From Bacteroidota bacterium (GTDB lineage: Bacteria; Bacteroidota; Bacteroidia; Bacteroidales; Bacteroidaceae), in the NCBI GenBank assembly GCA_023415545.1, contig JAEZKJ010000177.1, positions 1 through 64,000 on the forward strand: a stretch of 64,000 nucleotides of DNA. The letters are read 5' to 3'. A program made the position numbers and the translations under genes. Each line of letters opens with the position of its first letter. Within the stretch, counting starts at the first letter, position 1. The notes under the pieces are model-generated. The model was given only the letters and a program-made list of their open reading frames with translations. It searched no databases and had not been told where the DNA came from. Below, piece by piece: positions 48,013 through 57,040 of the stretch.

Positions 48013-50730
48013 ATGATAAGACGAATATTACCACTTTTATTCCTTCTGCTTACCGGTTGTATATCCGATGATATAACAACAAATAGCAATGACGAGGAGA
48101 AACTCAATATAGTTTACAATATTTCTGGAGCTGACTCTAAAATGTTAAGTTCTAGAGCAATAGGAGAGTGTAGCCCGGAGGAGAACAAAGTAAAAGAGAT
48201 TTATGCCTTCTTCTTCTTGCCAGGTAGTGATGGCTCGGGAAAATATATTGGTATGCAAATAGTCTCGACTAATGATAACCCATATGCTGGAACAGGTACT
48301 ACATCTTGTACATTACCTGAGAACTTTACAGTAAAGGATGCTTTCCACATTATAATGATTGCTAATTATGCAGATTATACAAAAAGCAATACAAGTGATT
48401 ATTTTGACTCTTTGTTGGAAGATAAAACAGCAAAAGAAGTTGAAGACATTTTGACCTTTATTGTCTCAACAAGTAAAGGGGCTTCTAAGAGTAAACTGCC
48501 TATGGTTTCAATAAGTGATAAAGCTGAAAAGACTAATCAACTATCTGTAAACTTTACAAGATTAGTATCCAGAATTGACTTAAAGAATTCCGTTGATTTA
48601 GCCAATTTTAAGCTTGTTTCAGCAGAACTTTGGAATTGTAGAAAGAGCAGCCAAATCAGTTCTTGTAAATATATGTCCGATGACTATATTGATCTTTCAG
48701 ATAACTTAGCTACATCTTCTGATGGTTTGTCAATATCAGCAGCACTATATACCTTTGAAAATCAGGTTTTGGCACCTACAATAAATGACAAAAGAACAAC
48801 ATGTCTTATTATTGGAGGATATTATGCCGGTAGTTCAAAGTTGACTTATTATAGGGTAAATGTCGTAGCACCAAATTGTTCACAGGATCTTGAGAGGAAC
48901 CACATATATACTATTAATATTACAAATGTCAAAGGTGAAGGCAGTGGCACAAAAACTGAAGCCTACGATGAGAAGGAAACAAAAGTTGAATATATTGTTA
49001 ACGACTGGGATAACAGTGGATTGAAGAATCTTTTAATAGATGAGCATGGAAATAGATTGACTGTTTCTGTTGTTAACGTAATATTCGGAGTTGATGGAGG
49101 AAGCAGTGATATAGACGTTTCTGTTATAAAAAGTGCAACTAATCCTATAAATGACCCATGGAAAATATCTTCAATTTCAGGTGATGATGCTGCAAATTTT
49201 ACAGCTTCAAAAAAGGATGATACATCACTAACTGTTTCCGCTACAAAGAAGAATAATACAAGTAAAGATTACTATGCTACAGTTTATGTTGAGTGGGGTG
49301 AACTGAAGTTGCCGATAACTCTTAAACAACTGAATCCTACAAAAACTGTGCAAGGGTTGAATATTACTCCTTCAAATCTCTATTTTTCTAATAGTGATTC
49401 TGTCCCAAAATCAATAACTGTAGATATACTTGGTAACTGCCAAGGAATTGATCCTGCAAACGATATTAAAATTGCACTGATTTATGATAATTCAGATTTT
49501 GGTTGGCTTAACGTTAACTATAAGGGTGGTGATAATGAAACCGGCATATTTTATTTTGATGTTCTTCCCGATAAGAATAGTACAGGAGTATATAGAAATG
49601 CCCAACTTAAAGTTTCTGTGGTTCAACAAGGTAGTCAATCAACAGGCTCAATACCTATTATTCAAAGTAATATATCTCATGATAATGAGTTCAATAGAAC
49701 TTATACAGTCGAGGTATATCAAAAGTTATATTATGAAGATGGATATACAATGAAGGGAACAATTCTTGATTTTTATAATATATTGAAAGGATTTCCTGAA
49801 AATCAAAAGTCACAAAATGATATAAATTTCTCAATTGCTGACAGGGAACAATATAAGTATGTGCTCTCTATTCAAAGTGCCGGCAGTTGGAGAATTGTAA
49901 CAGATGCTAATGCGGGTAATAATCTTACATTCAGTATGACAGAGCATGAGGGTGACCCTAATACAAAATATCAAGTGGAAATAATGGCTGCTTGTGAAGT
50001 TGATACCGGTTGGAGCGGTATGTTTGCAATAGAGTTTGAAGATGGACAGAGGGTGACATATAATGTTTATCAAAATGGTATAATGTGGCCTCTTGGCGAA
50101 AATAGCAGTGGTTGGAGTGCTACTGATGTTTATTACTATTCTACATTTAAGATGAATGGTAAGGTTTGGCTTGATAGAAATTTGGGAGCAACTGCAGGTG
50201 TTGGCTCAAGTGAAGAATATTATGGCGCAGTAAGTGGTTCTTCAACTTATAAATTCGGTACTATACCAATTAGTACAAAAGCTGCAGGAGCAATTTTTAC
50301 CATGGAACAGGCTATTAAGGCTTGTCCTTTGGGATTCAGATTAGGTAGGAAAGCAGCAGGAAATGGTGAGTGGGATTGGATTTTAGAGAAGAATGATGAT
50401 GGTAGTTTTAGCCGTTTAAAATTTGCTTCGACATTAACGCAAGTAGGTAATTATGATATTAGTTTTATACACTACATTCAATATAGTTATGCTCCTGAAA
50501 AATTCTTTTATATTCCTAATTCATTAGTATCGAGACAATATCATTATTCTGGTGGTAAAAATTATTATCGTACTGATGGGATATATTGTAATGATGAAAA
50601 TTTTGTTAATTTCCCTCTTAATAAAGCAGCTATAGATGATCCAGCATGTGTATGGGACAAACCTACTACTCTTATAACTTCTGGTTTGGTACGATGTGTC
50701 ATGGACTCAACATTGGTAAAGAAAAATTAA
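48013..50730 (+). CDS. Large fimbrial tip-type lipoprotein with BACON and FISUMP-like domains
   Basis: 905 residues. Lipobox LLLTGC (Cys16). A candidate processing site is Arg48-Ala49 in LSSRAIG. The N-terminal half (about 50-345) resembles the DUF4906-type fimbrial domain, with KEIYAFFFLPG, LVSRIDLKNSVD and NHIYTINITNVKGEGS. Residues about 353-440 look like a BACON domain (VIFGVDGGSSDIDV ... YATVYVEWGELKLPITLKQ), a module seen in Bacteroidetes carbohydrate- or mucin-binding proteins. The last 200 residues include MNGKVWLDRNLGAT and ACPLGFRLGRKAAGNGEWDW, resembling FISUMP-type domains. Large size and domain mix suggest the adhesive tip subunit. The next gene starts six bases after the stop. 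Confidence 0.75.
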   Translation: MIRRILPLLFLLLTGCISDDITTNSNDEEKLNIVYNISGADSKMLSSRAIGECSPEENKVKEIYAFFFLPGSDGSGKYIGMQIVSTNDNPYAGTGTTSCTLPENFTVKDAFHIIMIANYADYTKSNTSDYFDSLLEDKTAKEVEDILTFIVSTSKGASKSKLPMVSISDKAEKTNQLSVNFTRLVSRIDLKNSVDLANFKLVSAELWNCRKSSQISSCKYMSDDYIDLSDNLATSSDGLSISAALYTFENQVLAPTINDKRTTCLIIGGYYAGSSKLTYYRVNVVAPNCSQDLERNHIYTINITNVKGEGSGTKTEAYDEKETKVEYIVNDWDNSGLKNLLIDEHGNRLTVSVVNVIFGVDGGSSDIDVSVIKSATNPINDPWKISSISGDDAANFTASKKDDTSLTVSATKKNNTSKDYYATVYVEWGELKLPITLKQLNPTKTVQGLNITPSNLYFSNSDSVPKSITVDILGNCQGIDPANDIKIALIYDNSDFGWLNVNYKGGDNETGIFYFDVLPDKNSTGVYRNAQLKVSVVQQGSQSTGSIPIIQSNISHDNEFNRTYTVEVYQKLYYEDGYTMKGTILDFYNILKGFPENQKSQNDINFSIADREQYKYVLSIQSAGSWRIVTDANAGNNLTFSMTEHEGDPNTKYQVEIMAACEVDTGWSGMFAIEFEDGQRVTYNVYQNGIMWPLGENSSGWSATDVYYYSTFKMNGKVWLDRNLGATAGVGSSEEYYGAVSGSSTYKFGTIPISTKAAGAIFTMEQAIKACPLGFRLGRKAAGNGEWDWILEKNDDGSFSRLKFASTLTQVGNYDISFIHYIQYSYAPEKFFYIPNSLVSRQYHYSGGKNYYRTDGIYCNDENFVNFPLNKAAIDDPACVWDKPTTLITSGLVRCVMDSTLVKKN

Positions 50731-50735
50731 TAACA

Positions 50736-51335
50736 GTGAGAATAATCATTTCAATTATAATAGCTTTTAGCTGGATATTTTTTCCGGCTAAAGCTTCTGC
50801 TCAAAGAGTAGCAGTAAAATCCAATCTGCTTTACGATGCTACTTCAACAATGAATATTGGTGCTGAGATAGCTTTGAACAGAAAAGTTACTATCGATATT
50901 CCTCTAAACTATAATCCATGGGGTTTTAGTGACAATAAAAAGATGAAACATTTTATGATACAACCGGAAATACGTTTATGGAGTTGTGAAAAGTTTAATG
51001 GTAATTTCTTGGGTATACATACTCATTATGGTTATTATAACATGGGGGGGATGTTGCCTTTTGGGTTTAAAGATGGTACGTTTTTTGGCATAGATAATAG
51101 AACGATAAAGAAGTATAGATTCCAAGGTTATCTATTAGGAGCCGGAATTTCATTCGGTCATCAATGGATGATTACTAACAAGTGGAGTGCAGAGTTTGAA
51201 GTAGGTGTAGGTTATACTTATCTTAATTATAAAAAATATTTCAGTCAGAAGTGTGGAGATATGATAAGTAATGAGTCAAAAAAATATTTAGGACCTACTA
51301 AAGTTGCACTATCAATCATTTACAACATAAAATAG
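50736..51335 (+). CDS. DUF3575-family protein of the fimbrial operon (GTG start)
   Basis: 199 residues from a GTG at 50736. The frame is open further upstream (ATG at 50694), but that would overlap the previous gene and bury the signal peptide; the GTG starts it exactly: VRIIISIIIAFSWIFFPAKASA-Q. A purine-rich GGTAAAGAAAAA lies just upstream. The mature protein is a small outer-membrane beta-barrel type, with VAVKSNLLYDATSTMNIGAEIALN, IDIPLNYNPW, IQPEIRLW and FEVGVGYTYLNYKKY. DUF3575 proteins regularly accompany Bacteroidales fimbriae; their function is unproven, perhaps in assembly at the outer membrane. The next gene begins one base after the stop. Confidence 0.82.
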   Translation: MRIIISIIIAFSWIFFPAKASAQRVAVKSNLLYDATSTMNIGAEIALNRKVTIDIPLNYNPWGFSDNKKMKHFMIQPEIRLWSCEKFNGNFLGIHTHYGYYNMGGMLPFGFKDGTFFGIDNRTIKKYRFQGYLLGAGISFGHQWMITNKWSAEFEVGVGYTYLNYKKYFSQKCGDMISNESKKYLGPTKVALSIIYNIK

Positions 51336-51336
51336 A

Positions 51337-52812
51337 ATGGTCATGATTCTGAAGAAAATTTTAGCTTTGGGAATTATATTTCTCAGTGTAGGATGTCTTG
51401 CCCAAAAAAATGAAATCCTCTTTCCAAAGAGCCCATTTATCCAACAACAGGGAGACTCACTCTATATTCAAGTTACTTTTGATTTATCGAATGTCAAAGT
51501 CAAGTCATCTAAGTATATAGTAATCACTCCTTATATTGTAGGCGAATGCAAAACTCTTGAATTGCCACAATTATCAATAAATGGTAAAGAGAACTACAGA
51601 AAATATAAGCGTTATTTAGCTCTGAATGATAAGAATATGATCTCTTCGATGGATAATGCTTATCAAATATTTAATCTTGAAGATGCCCAAACAGAGTATG
51701 TTACATACAATCATGTTATTGCTTATGAAGATTGGTTTTCCAATGCAAAGCTGAAGATCAAGGTTGATGGTTGTGGATGTGGAAAGATAAAGGATACAGA
51801 GATAATATCCCTTGATAATAGTGATGTAAGGATGTCAAAATTACATTATAAGTTTGTTGAGCCGGAGGTTGAGTTTGTTAAAAGTAGAGTTGAAACAGAG
51901 AAGGCTCACCTAATCTTTAATCTAAATGAATGCCGTATTATTGAATCTCTTTCCAATAACAAATCTGAGCTTGACAGAATAGGAGGAATGATTGCAAAAG
52001 TTAAGGGTACAGAGGGAGTCTCAATTAAAAAAGTATTTATAAATGGTTTCTCTTCCCCTGAGGGATTGTATGATGATAACATGAAATTATCAGTAAAACG
52101 ATCCGGATCATTGAGAAATTATCTTATACAAAAATATGATATTGCCGATTCTGTTTTCACGGTCAATTATGGTGGTGAAAATTGGGAAGGACTGAGGGAA
52201 ATCATTAAGAGTTCTTCACTGGATAATAAGGATAAGATTATTGACATTATAGACAACGTAGGCATTTTCAATGGCCGTGAGTTGAAACTGATGAATTTAG
52301 ATAGAGGAGATTCATACAGATATATGCTCAAAAATATATTCCCTAAGTTGAGAGAGGTTGAGATAAAAGTTGTGTACGATGTCGATAATTATGATAGTTT
52401 TCAAGCTGAAGGTTTTATTAATAGTTGCCCTAAAAATTTAAGTCTTCGAGAAATTTTTGATGTTGCAAACATGTATCCCGAAGGTAGCGATAAGTTTAAT
52501 TACTGTATGCTTGTAGGAGCAAAATACTTCCCTACAAATTCCGTGGCCAACATTAATGCAGCACAGACGATGTTAATTAATGGAGATACTGATAATGCAT
52601 ACAATTATCTAAATAAAATTGATAAGGTGAAATATAAAGATGATTATTTGAATATCTATGGAATGATTCTTCTTAGAAGTGGAGATTGGGACGCTGCAAA
52701 AAAGATATTTGAGGCTGGAAATAGTAAAACTTTACCGCATATAAAAGATAACCTAAATCTTTTGAACTCATTGAATACTATTGAAGAAATCAAAAAGAGC
52801 ATGCACAAATAA
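51337..52812 (+). CDS. DUF3868-family protein with OmpA-like and TPR-like regions
   Basis: 491 residues. Signal with possible lipobox LSVGC (Cys19 from the ATG at 51337; an ATG two codons later is also possible). DUF3868 occupies about 25-130 (KSPFIQQQGDSLYIQVTFDLSNVKVKSS, YNHVIAYEDW). An OmpA-like stretch follows (about 225-285: IKKVFINGFSSPEG ... LSVKRSGSLRNYLIQKY), and the C-terminal 100 residues have TPR-like repeats (AQTMLINGDTDNAYNYL, YGMILLRSGDWDAAKKIFEAG). It is found with DUF3575 in many fimbrial operons and may link fimbrial assembly to the cell wall. Last gene of the operon; the stop lies in the loop of the terminator hairpin. Confidence 0.82.
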   Translation: MVMILKKILALGIIFLSVGCLAQKNEILFPKSPFIQQQGDSLYIQVTFDLSNVKVKSSKYIVITPYIVGECKTLELPQLSINGKENYRKYKRYLALNDKNMISSMDNAYQIFNLEDAQTEYVTYNHVIAYEDWFSNAKLKIKVDGCGCGKIKDTEIISLDNSDVRMSKLHYKFVEPEVEFVKSRVETEKAHLIFNLNECRIIESLSNNKSELDRIGGMIAKVKGTEGVSIKKVFINGFSSPEGLYDDNMKLSVKRSGSLRNYLIQKYDIADSVFTVNYGGENWEGLREIIKSSSLDNKDKIIDIIDNVGIFNGRELKLMNLDRGDSYRYMLKNIFPKLREVEIKVVYDVDNYDSFQAEGFINSCPKNLSLREIFDVANMYPEGSDKFNYCMLVGAKYFPTNSVANINAAQTMLINGDTDNAYNYLNKIDKVKYKDDYLNIYGMILLRSGDWDAAKKIFEAGNSKTLPHIKDNLNLLNSLNTIEEIKKSMHK

Positions 52813-52835
52813 TAGTGCATGCTCTATATATTTTA
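52796..52835. terminator. Bidirectional terminator; DUF3868 stop codon in its loop
   Basis: AGAGCATGCAC (52796-52806) pairs perfectly with GTGCATGCTCT (52815-52825); the TAA (52810-52812) is in the 8-nt loop. T-rich tracts follow on both strands, serving the fimbrial operon and the convergent DUF2461 gene. Confidence 0.8.
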
Positions 52836-53507
52836 CCGTTCAAACTCATCAATAGTAAAGTTGGTAAAATCGGCAAAAGGTTTAGCAATTTCAAATATTT
52901 TACCTATTCTATCCAATAAAGTATCTTTATCTTCTGTAAAGAAGGTGTCCGGCAAGTTGCAGCATATACTAAAATCTTTAGGTTTAATATAATCTATATA
53001 TTCCCAATTCTTATCGAATCCTTTTGGAGCTGTCACTAATCGCTCTTCACCAATAACTGGGTAATACTTTTTAAACTCAGGGTTTTCAACAATCCCTATA
53101 TACTCATCAATATTATCTACAATATCTTGTCGTAATTCTTTAAGCAATCTGCTTGGCCAACATATACTACCGGCACACAGCATACAATTTCCCGGTTCAA
53201 GATGCAGATAATAACCACAATAATTTGATTTCTTTCCATGAGCATTTACGTAAGCTCCCATGTGAGTTTTATACGGACTTTTATCCGACGAAAATCGTAC
53301 ATCACGATATATTCTGTATGTACATTGCGAAGGAAGTATTCCCTTTACCTCAGGCTCAAACTTTGAAATAGTCTCTATAACACCAGATGTCAAAAGTTCG
53401 AATTGAATTTTTGCCTTTTCATAAATCTCTTTATTATCAGCAAACCACTCACGGTTATTATTCTTTTTTAGCTCCTTAAGAAACTCAATTATATAAGAAA
53501 TATCCAT
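52833..53507 (-). CDS. DUF2461-family protein
   Basis: 224 residues, the usual length. The family pattern is clear: FLKELKKNNNREWFADNKEIYE at the start, CTYRIYRDVRFSSDKSPYKTHMGAYV, GYYLHLEPGNCMLCAGSICWP, and LVTAPKGFDKNWEYIDYIKPKDF. The biochemical function of DUF2461 is not known. No signal peptide; cytoplasmic. It converges with the fimbrial operon and diverges from a LuxR-type regulator. A minus-strand -7 box (TATTTTTG) lies at 53565-53572. Confidence 0.92.
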   Translation of the reverse strand: MDISYIIEFLKELKKNNNREWFADNKEIYEKAKIQFELLTSGVIETISKFEPEVKGILPSQCTYRIYRDVRFSSDKSPYKTHMGAYVNAHGKKSNYCGYYLHLEPGNCMLCAGSICWPSRLLKELRQDIVDNIDEYIGIVENPEFKKYYPVIGEERLVTAPKGFDKNWEYIDYIKPKDFSICCNLPDTFFTEDKDTLLDRIGKIFEIAKPFADFTNFTIDEFER

Positions 53508-53564
53508 TTTTCTAAATTCAAATTATTATTCTTATCCTATTCATTCTTTGCGATAGGAGATATA

Positions 53565-53572
53565 CAAAAATA
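53565..53572 (-). promoter_or_regulatory. -7 box of the DUF2461 gene
   Basis: Minus-strand TATTTTTG, an exact TAnnTTTG match 57 bp upstream of the ATG; a TTTG lies about 24 nt further upstream, slightly far for a -33 box. Confidence 0.4.
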
Positions 53573-53635
53573 AGAAAATTGAATTCACATAATAAACAAA
53601 TCTAAGTATAATACATTTTTATTTTTTAATTAATC

Positions 53636-53643
53636 TATATTTG
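53636..53643 (+). promoter_or_regulatory. -7 box of the LuxR-type regulator gene
   Basis: TATATTTG, an exact TAnnTTTG match, 23 bp before the GTG start at 53667; the leader would be under 20 nt. Confidence 0.5.
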
Positions 53644-53666
53644 CTCTGTATCGTTAATTATTTGTT

Positions 53667-54314
53667 GTGAGAGATCTTCTTATTGTCGATTTACAAGATA
53701 TTACTTCTATTGGTCTGACTACTATATCAGAGCACCGTAAAATTTTCTCTTCTATTAATTATGGAAGGGACAAATTGAGTATTGTAAACTTCTTAAAAAA
53801 ACATGCTAATGGGGTAGTGCTACTCGATTATACCATGGTAGATGTCTCGGAAGAGTTTTTAATAGTTATACATTCTCGTTTTCCGGAAGCAAATTTTATT
53901 CTTTTTAGTGATTCATTGGTCACAGACTTTATAAAGAGAGTGATATATAGTTCAACTAGTTTCAGTATTATTTTAAAAGATAGCTCTCGACTGGAGATAG
54001 AACAAGGGCTAAGTGAGGTAGCTGAAATGAATCAGTTTATATGTGATAAAGTTGCTAATCAGATTTCAAAAGCTGAGGCAGAGAGTGGTGAAAATATAAT
54101 CTCTCCACTAACAGCAACTGAGCGAGAGATACTTAAATTGTTGGCTATGGGTAAAACGACGAAAGATATTGCTTCCATGCGATTCCTGAGTGTTAATACT
54201 GTTATGACGCATAGAAAGAATATCTTTCGCAAATTATCTGTAAATAATGTTCATGAGGCGACTCGTTATGCCATCCGGGCAGGTATTGTCGATCCTATGG
54301 AGTATTATATATAA
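53667..54314 (+). CDS. NarL/LuxR-type response regulator with partly degenerate receiver
   Basis: 215 residues from a GTG at 53667 (TTG one codon earlier is possible). Receiver (about 1-125): phospho-acceptor Asp54 in VVLLDYTM and Lys104 in IILKDSS are kept, but the N-terminal acidic pair is Asp8-Leu9 (usually Asp-Asp) and the Thr position is Ser81. Mg binding or phosphorylation may therefore be weak. The C-terminal LuxR HTH (about 148-208) is canonical: LTATEREILKLLAMGKTTKDIASMRFLSVNTVMTHRKNIFRKL. No partner kinase is adjacent. It may be phosphorylated by an orphan kinase elsewhere. It ends one base before the convergent mnmA stop. Confidence 0.87.
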   Translation: MRDLLIVDLQDITSIGLTTISEHRKIFSSINYGRDKLSIVNFLKKHANGVVLLDYTMVDVSEEFLIVIHSRFPEANFILFSDSLVTDFIKRVIYSSTSFSIILKDSSRLEIEQGLSEVAEMNQFICDKVANQISKAEAESGENIISPLTATEREILKLLAMGKTTKDIASMRFLSVNTVMTHRKNIFRKLSVNNVHEATRYAIRAGIVDPMEYYI

Positions 54315-54315
54315 T

Positions 54316-55377
54316 TTATACTCTTATCTCACCACTACCCACACATATCTTTTCATCTTTGTCGTATAGTACACCAAACTGTCCTGGAGCAATACCTTGA
54401 ACAGGAGTAGTGCTATGTATATGTAGATGCTCACCTTGGCGAGTCAGAATACCTTTTTTGAAGGAGTCTGTATGACGTATTTTGAAAGATATCTCCACAT
54501 TGTCTTCACCTTTCCACAAGTCATCAGTTATAAAGTTGAAATCTTGAAGTAGAAAATCAGTGCCATACTGCTTTTCACAATCATAACCTCTTGAAACGTA
54601 TATTATGTTTTCGTTAATATCCTTGTTAATAACAAACCATGGTCCACCACTCAATCCAAGACCTTTGCGTTGACCTATAGTGTGGAACCAATAACCTTTA
54701 TGTTTGCCAATTATCTTTCCTGTCTCCATCTCTATGATATATCCCTCTTTTTCTCCAAGGAATCGGCGAAGGAAATCATTGTAATTAATCTTTCCTAAGA
54801 AACATATTCCTTGAGAATCTTTTCTTCTTGCACTAGGAAGTTTTGCATTAAGGGCAATATCTCTTACCTCATTTTTCATCAATGAACCAAGAGGAAACAT
54901 CAATTTTGAGACTTGAAGATAGTCTATCTGAGCTAAAAAGTCTGTTTGATCTTTTACAGGGTCAACAGCTGTTCCGAGCCAAATTTTATTGTCTTTCTCA
55001 ATTATTGAAGCATAATGTCCGGTAGCTGTTTTATCATAAAGATGTCCGGCTTTTTGTTCGAAACATCCAAATTTTATAAGCTTATTACACATCACATCCG
55101 GATTTGGAGTAAAGCCTCTTTTAACTTTGTCTATAGCATAAGTTACCACATTTTCCCAATACTCTTTTTGTAAATCTATAATATTGAGTTGTAGTCCATA
55201 TCTTTTTGCTGTTGCTGTTGCAAGTTCAATGTCCTCTTCGGCGGTACACGATAAATCATTATCACCATCCATACCTATCTTAATGTAAAATAGGTCTGGT
55301 TTGTATCCTTGCTCGCACAGTAAGTGAGTTACAACACCACTGTCTACTCCTCCTGATATTAAAGTTGCTATATTCAT
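54316..55377 (-). CDS. mnmA: tRNA-specific 2-thiouridylase
   Basis: 353 residues. The N-terminal PP-loop SGGVDS (8-13) activates uridine 34 with ATP; the two catalytic Cys are visible as Cys97 in [13 protein letters not shown] and Cys192 in [24 protein letters not shown] and [18 protein letters not shown] are also family blocks. It adds sulfur to the wobble base of Lys, Glu and Gln tRNAs. Monocistronic on the minus strand; the stop is one base from the convergent regulator stop and I see only a weak AT-rich hairpin between them. Confidence 0.95.
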   Translation of the reverse strand: MNIATLISGGVDSGVVTHLLCEQGYKPDLFYIKIGMDGDNDLSCTAEEDIELATATAKRYGLQLNIIDLQKEYWENVVTYAIDKVKRGFTPNPDVMCNKLIKFGCFEQKAGHLYDKTATGHYASIIEKDNKIWLGTAVDPVKDQTDFLAQIDYLQVSKLMFPLGSLMKNEVRDIALNAKLPSARRKDSQGICFLGKINYNDFLRRFLGEKEGYIIEMETGKIIGKHKGYWFHTIGQRKGLGLSGGPWFVINKDINENIIYVSRGYDCEKQYGTDFLLQDFNFITDDLWKGEDNVEISFKIRHTDSFKKGILTRQGEHLHIHSTTPVQGIAPGQFGVLYDKDEKICVGSGEIRV

Positions 55378-55396
55378 CTGCTATAAGTAATTCTGT

Positions 55397-55451
55397 AAAA
55401 AAATGGCAATTAATTTTATGTGTAATTATATCACAATAAAATTAATTGCCA
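55397..55451 (-). terminator. Strong hairpin terminator downstream of the serine hydrolase
   Basis: A perfect 16-bp stem (55404-55419 with 55436-55451), extended by a further 3 bp past a bulge, then seven T on the minus strand (55403-55397). It lies about 110 bp past the serine hydrolase stop and just before mnmA. Confidence 0.8.
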
Positions 55452-55561
55452 AAGATAATCATATAGTCTCGTAAATAGATGCTATTTCTATAAATATTGT
55501 TATTATTTAGTACTATAACAGCCTGAGAACTATCTTTATGTCATATTTTTAACCCATGATA

Positions 55562-56794
55562 TTACTTGGTTCTTCCTGTATAAGCATCAACGTTTGAATT
55601 ATCAATTTGTTGAGCGAAGAATTTTTCAGCAGCTTTGCTTACTGCTGCATTCCAAGGTTGACCACCACCAGCATTTTGAATAACCCAAAGTTTCAACTGT
55701 TTCTTATGCCAATTAACAGAGCAATTTGTTCCCCAAGCACCACCATGGCCGAACCATTCGTTTTCATTATCTTCAACAGGAGCAGTTAATCCAAGAGAAT
55801 AGCCTGGTAGTGAAAAAGGACGGGTTGTACGAGCCAGTATACTCTTAACTGTTTCTTCTTTTAAAATGCGTACTCCATTATCACCTAAACCAAGATTCAT
55901 AAGCATTTTATAGAATTTCAACTGATCGTTGGCTGTTGTCCAAAGTCCTGCTCCTGCCGATGCAAATACATGGTTATCATTATATGGACGTTGTTGCCAT
56001 CCCATCTCTTCAACCCATTTTGCTGGTGCATCTTTTTGAGTTTCGTATAACTCTATTTTGTTTTTTAGTTGCTTATCTGTAGGCCAGAACCATGTGGACT
56101 TCATGCCCAATGGGTCAAGAACAACCATCTTAAGGTAATTTTCCCATTTCATTCCGGTAATTACTTCAACGATTGCCGCACCTATATCGATACCTGTATT
56201 CGAGTATAAAACTTTAGTACCTGGTTCAAACATAATGGGAGAGGCAGCAGCAATTGAAGCTACTTGTCGTAGAGGAGCACCTCCGGTCCAACCACCACCA
56301 CGTACATCGTTTCGCTTTGCACTTATTTCAAAAGGGAAACCACCGGTATGATTGAGTACCATGCGAACGGTAAGCTCATTCTTTGCTTTATGCAATGTAA
56401 GTATACCATCTTTCTCTTCACCTTTTACCCATAACTCTTTAAATTCAGGAAGATACTTTGACACAGGATCGTCGAGTGAAAGTTTACCCTCTTCTACAAG
56501 TTTTGCAATTGTAACACCACAAAAGCCTTTTGTTTGTGAGCATTGCATAAAAAAGTTATCCATTCTAATAGGACGTTTCTCGGCTACATCGGCATAACCT
56601 ATGCAACAAGTTTCCTGTAACCCATCTTTATAAAACACACTGATAGCACCTGCCAATTGACCGCTATCTACAAAAGGTTGCAAAGCCTCTTGAGCAAAAT
56701 TTGTATTGGACTCTTTTGCACGAGATTGAGCCCCCATAGTTAGCACCAAACATAATGATGCAATAAGCAGAAAAGTTCTCTTTTTAATACTCAT
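55562..56794 (-). CDS. Secreted serine hydrolase, beta-lactamase (class C/DD-peptidase) family
   Basis: 410 residues with a signal peptide MSIKKRTFLLIASLCLVLTMGA-Q. The three family motifs are present: SxxK as Ser86-Gln-Thr-Lys89, YSN at 197-199 (YSNTGIDIGAAI), and the late HGG-type motif in WFGHGGAWGTNC. KLSLDDPVSKYLPEF and MVLNHTGGFPF are typical of the Pfam beta-lactamase group of esterases and DD-peptidases. Likely periplasmic; the substrate could be a peptidoglycan stem peptide or an ester. Real beta-lactam resistance is not implied. Preceded by a -7 box (56832-56839, minus-strand TATATTTG). Confidence 0.88.
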   Translation of the reverse strand: MSIKKRTFLLIASLCLVLTMGAQSRAKESNTNFAQEALQPFVDSGQLAGAISVFYKDGLQETCCIGYADVAEKRPIRMDNFFMQCSQTKGFCGVTIAKLVEEGKLSLDDPVSKYLPEFKELWVKGEEKDGILTLHKAKNELTVRMVLNHTGGFPFEISAKRNDVRGGGWTGGAPLRQVASIAAASPIMFEPGTKVLYSNTGIDIGAAIVEVITGMKWENYLKMVVLDPLGMKSTWFWPTDKQLKNKIELYETQKDAPAKWVEEMGWQQRPYNDNHVFASAGAGLWTTANDQLKFYKMLMNLGLGDNGVRILKEETVKSILARTTRPFSLPGYSLGLTAPVEDNENEWFGHGGAWGTNCSVNWHKKQLKLWVIQNAGGGQPWNAAVSKAAEKFFAQQIDNSNVDAYTGRTK

Positions 56795-56831
56795 AAAATT
56801 GCTTAATTATCGTTGTTTTAATAAGTTAAAG

Positions 56832-56839
56832 CAAATATA
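56832..56839 (-). promoter_or_regulatory. -7 box of the serine hydrolase gene
   Basis: Minus-strand TATATTTG, an exact TAnnTTTG match, 37 bp upstream of the ATG. Confidence 0.5.
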
Positions 56840-56969
56840 AATATTAAATAGTATAAAATGATTTAAATTTATCGCAAATTCACAATTTACTACTTAAGCT
56901 TAAATGCTATCATTGATTAAGATAGACTAATTCAATGAAACTAAAAAGGGGAAATTATTTAATCATTTC

Positions 56970-57007
56970 AAAAAATGCGAACCAGAATTTATTTACTGAT
57001 TCGCATT
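56970..57007 (-). terminator. Intrinsic terminator after cysK
   Basis: AATGCGAACCAG (56974-56985) pairs with CTGATTCGCATT (56996-57007), with one G-T pair, then a T-run on the minus strand. It lies 33 bp past the cysK stop. Confidence 0.75.
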
Positions 57008-57040
57008 GATTTTATAATTTGTTGAGGATATGTATCTTAA

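Noticed and set aside
55562..56794. A beta-lactam resistance gene
   Set aside because: SxxK and YSN are common to esterases and DD-peptidases of this family; nothing points to antibiotic hydrolysis.
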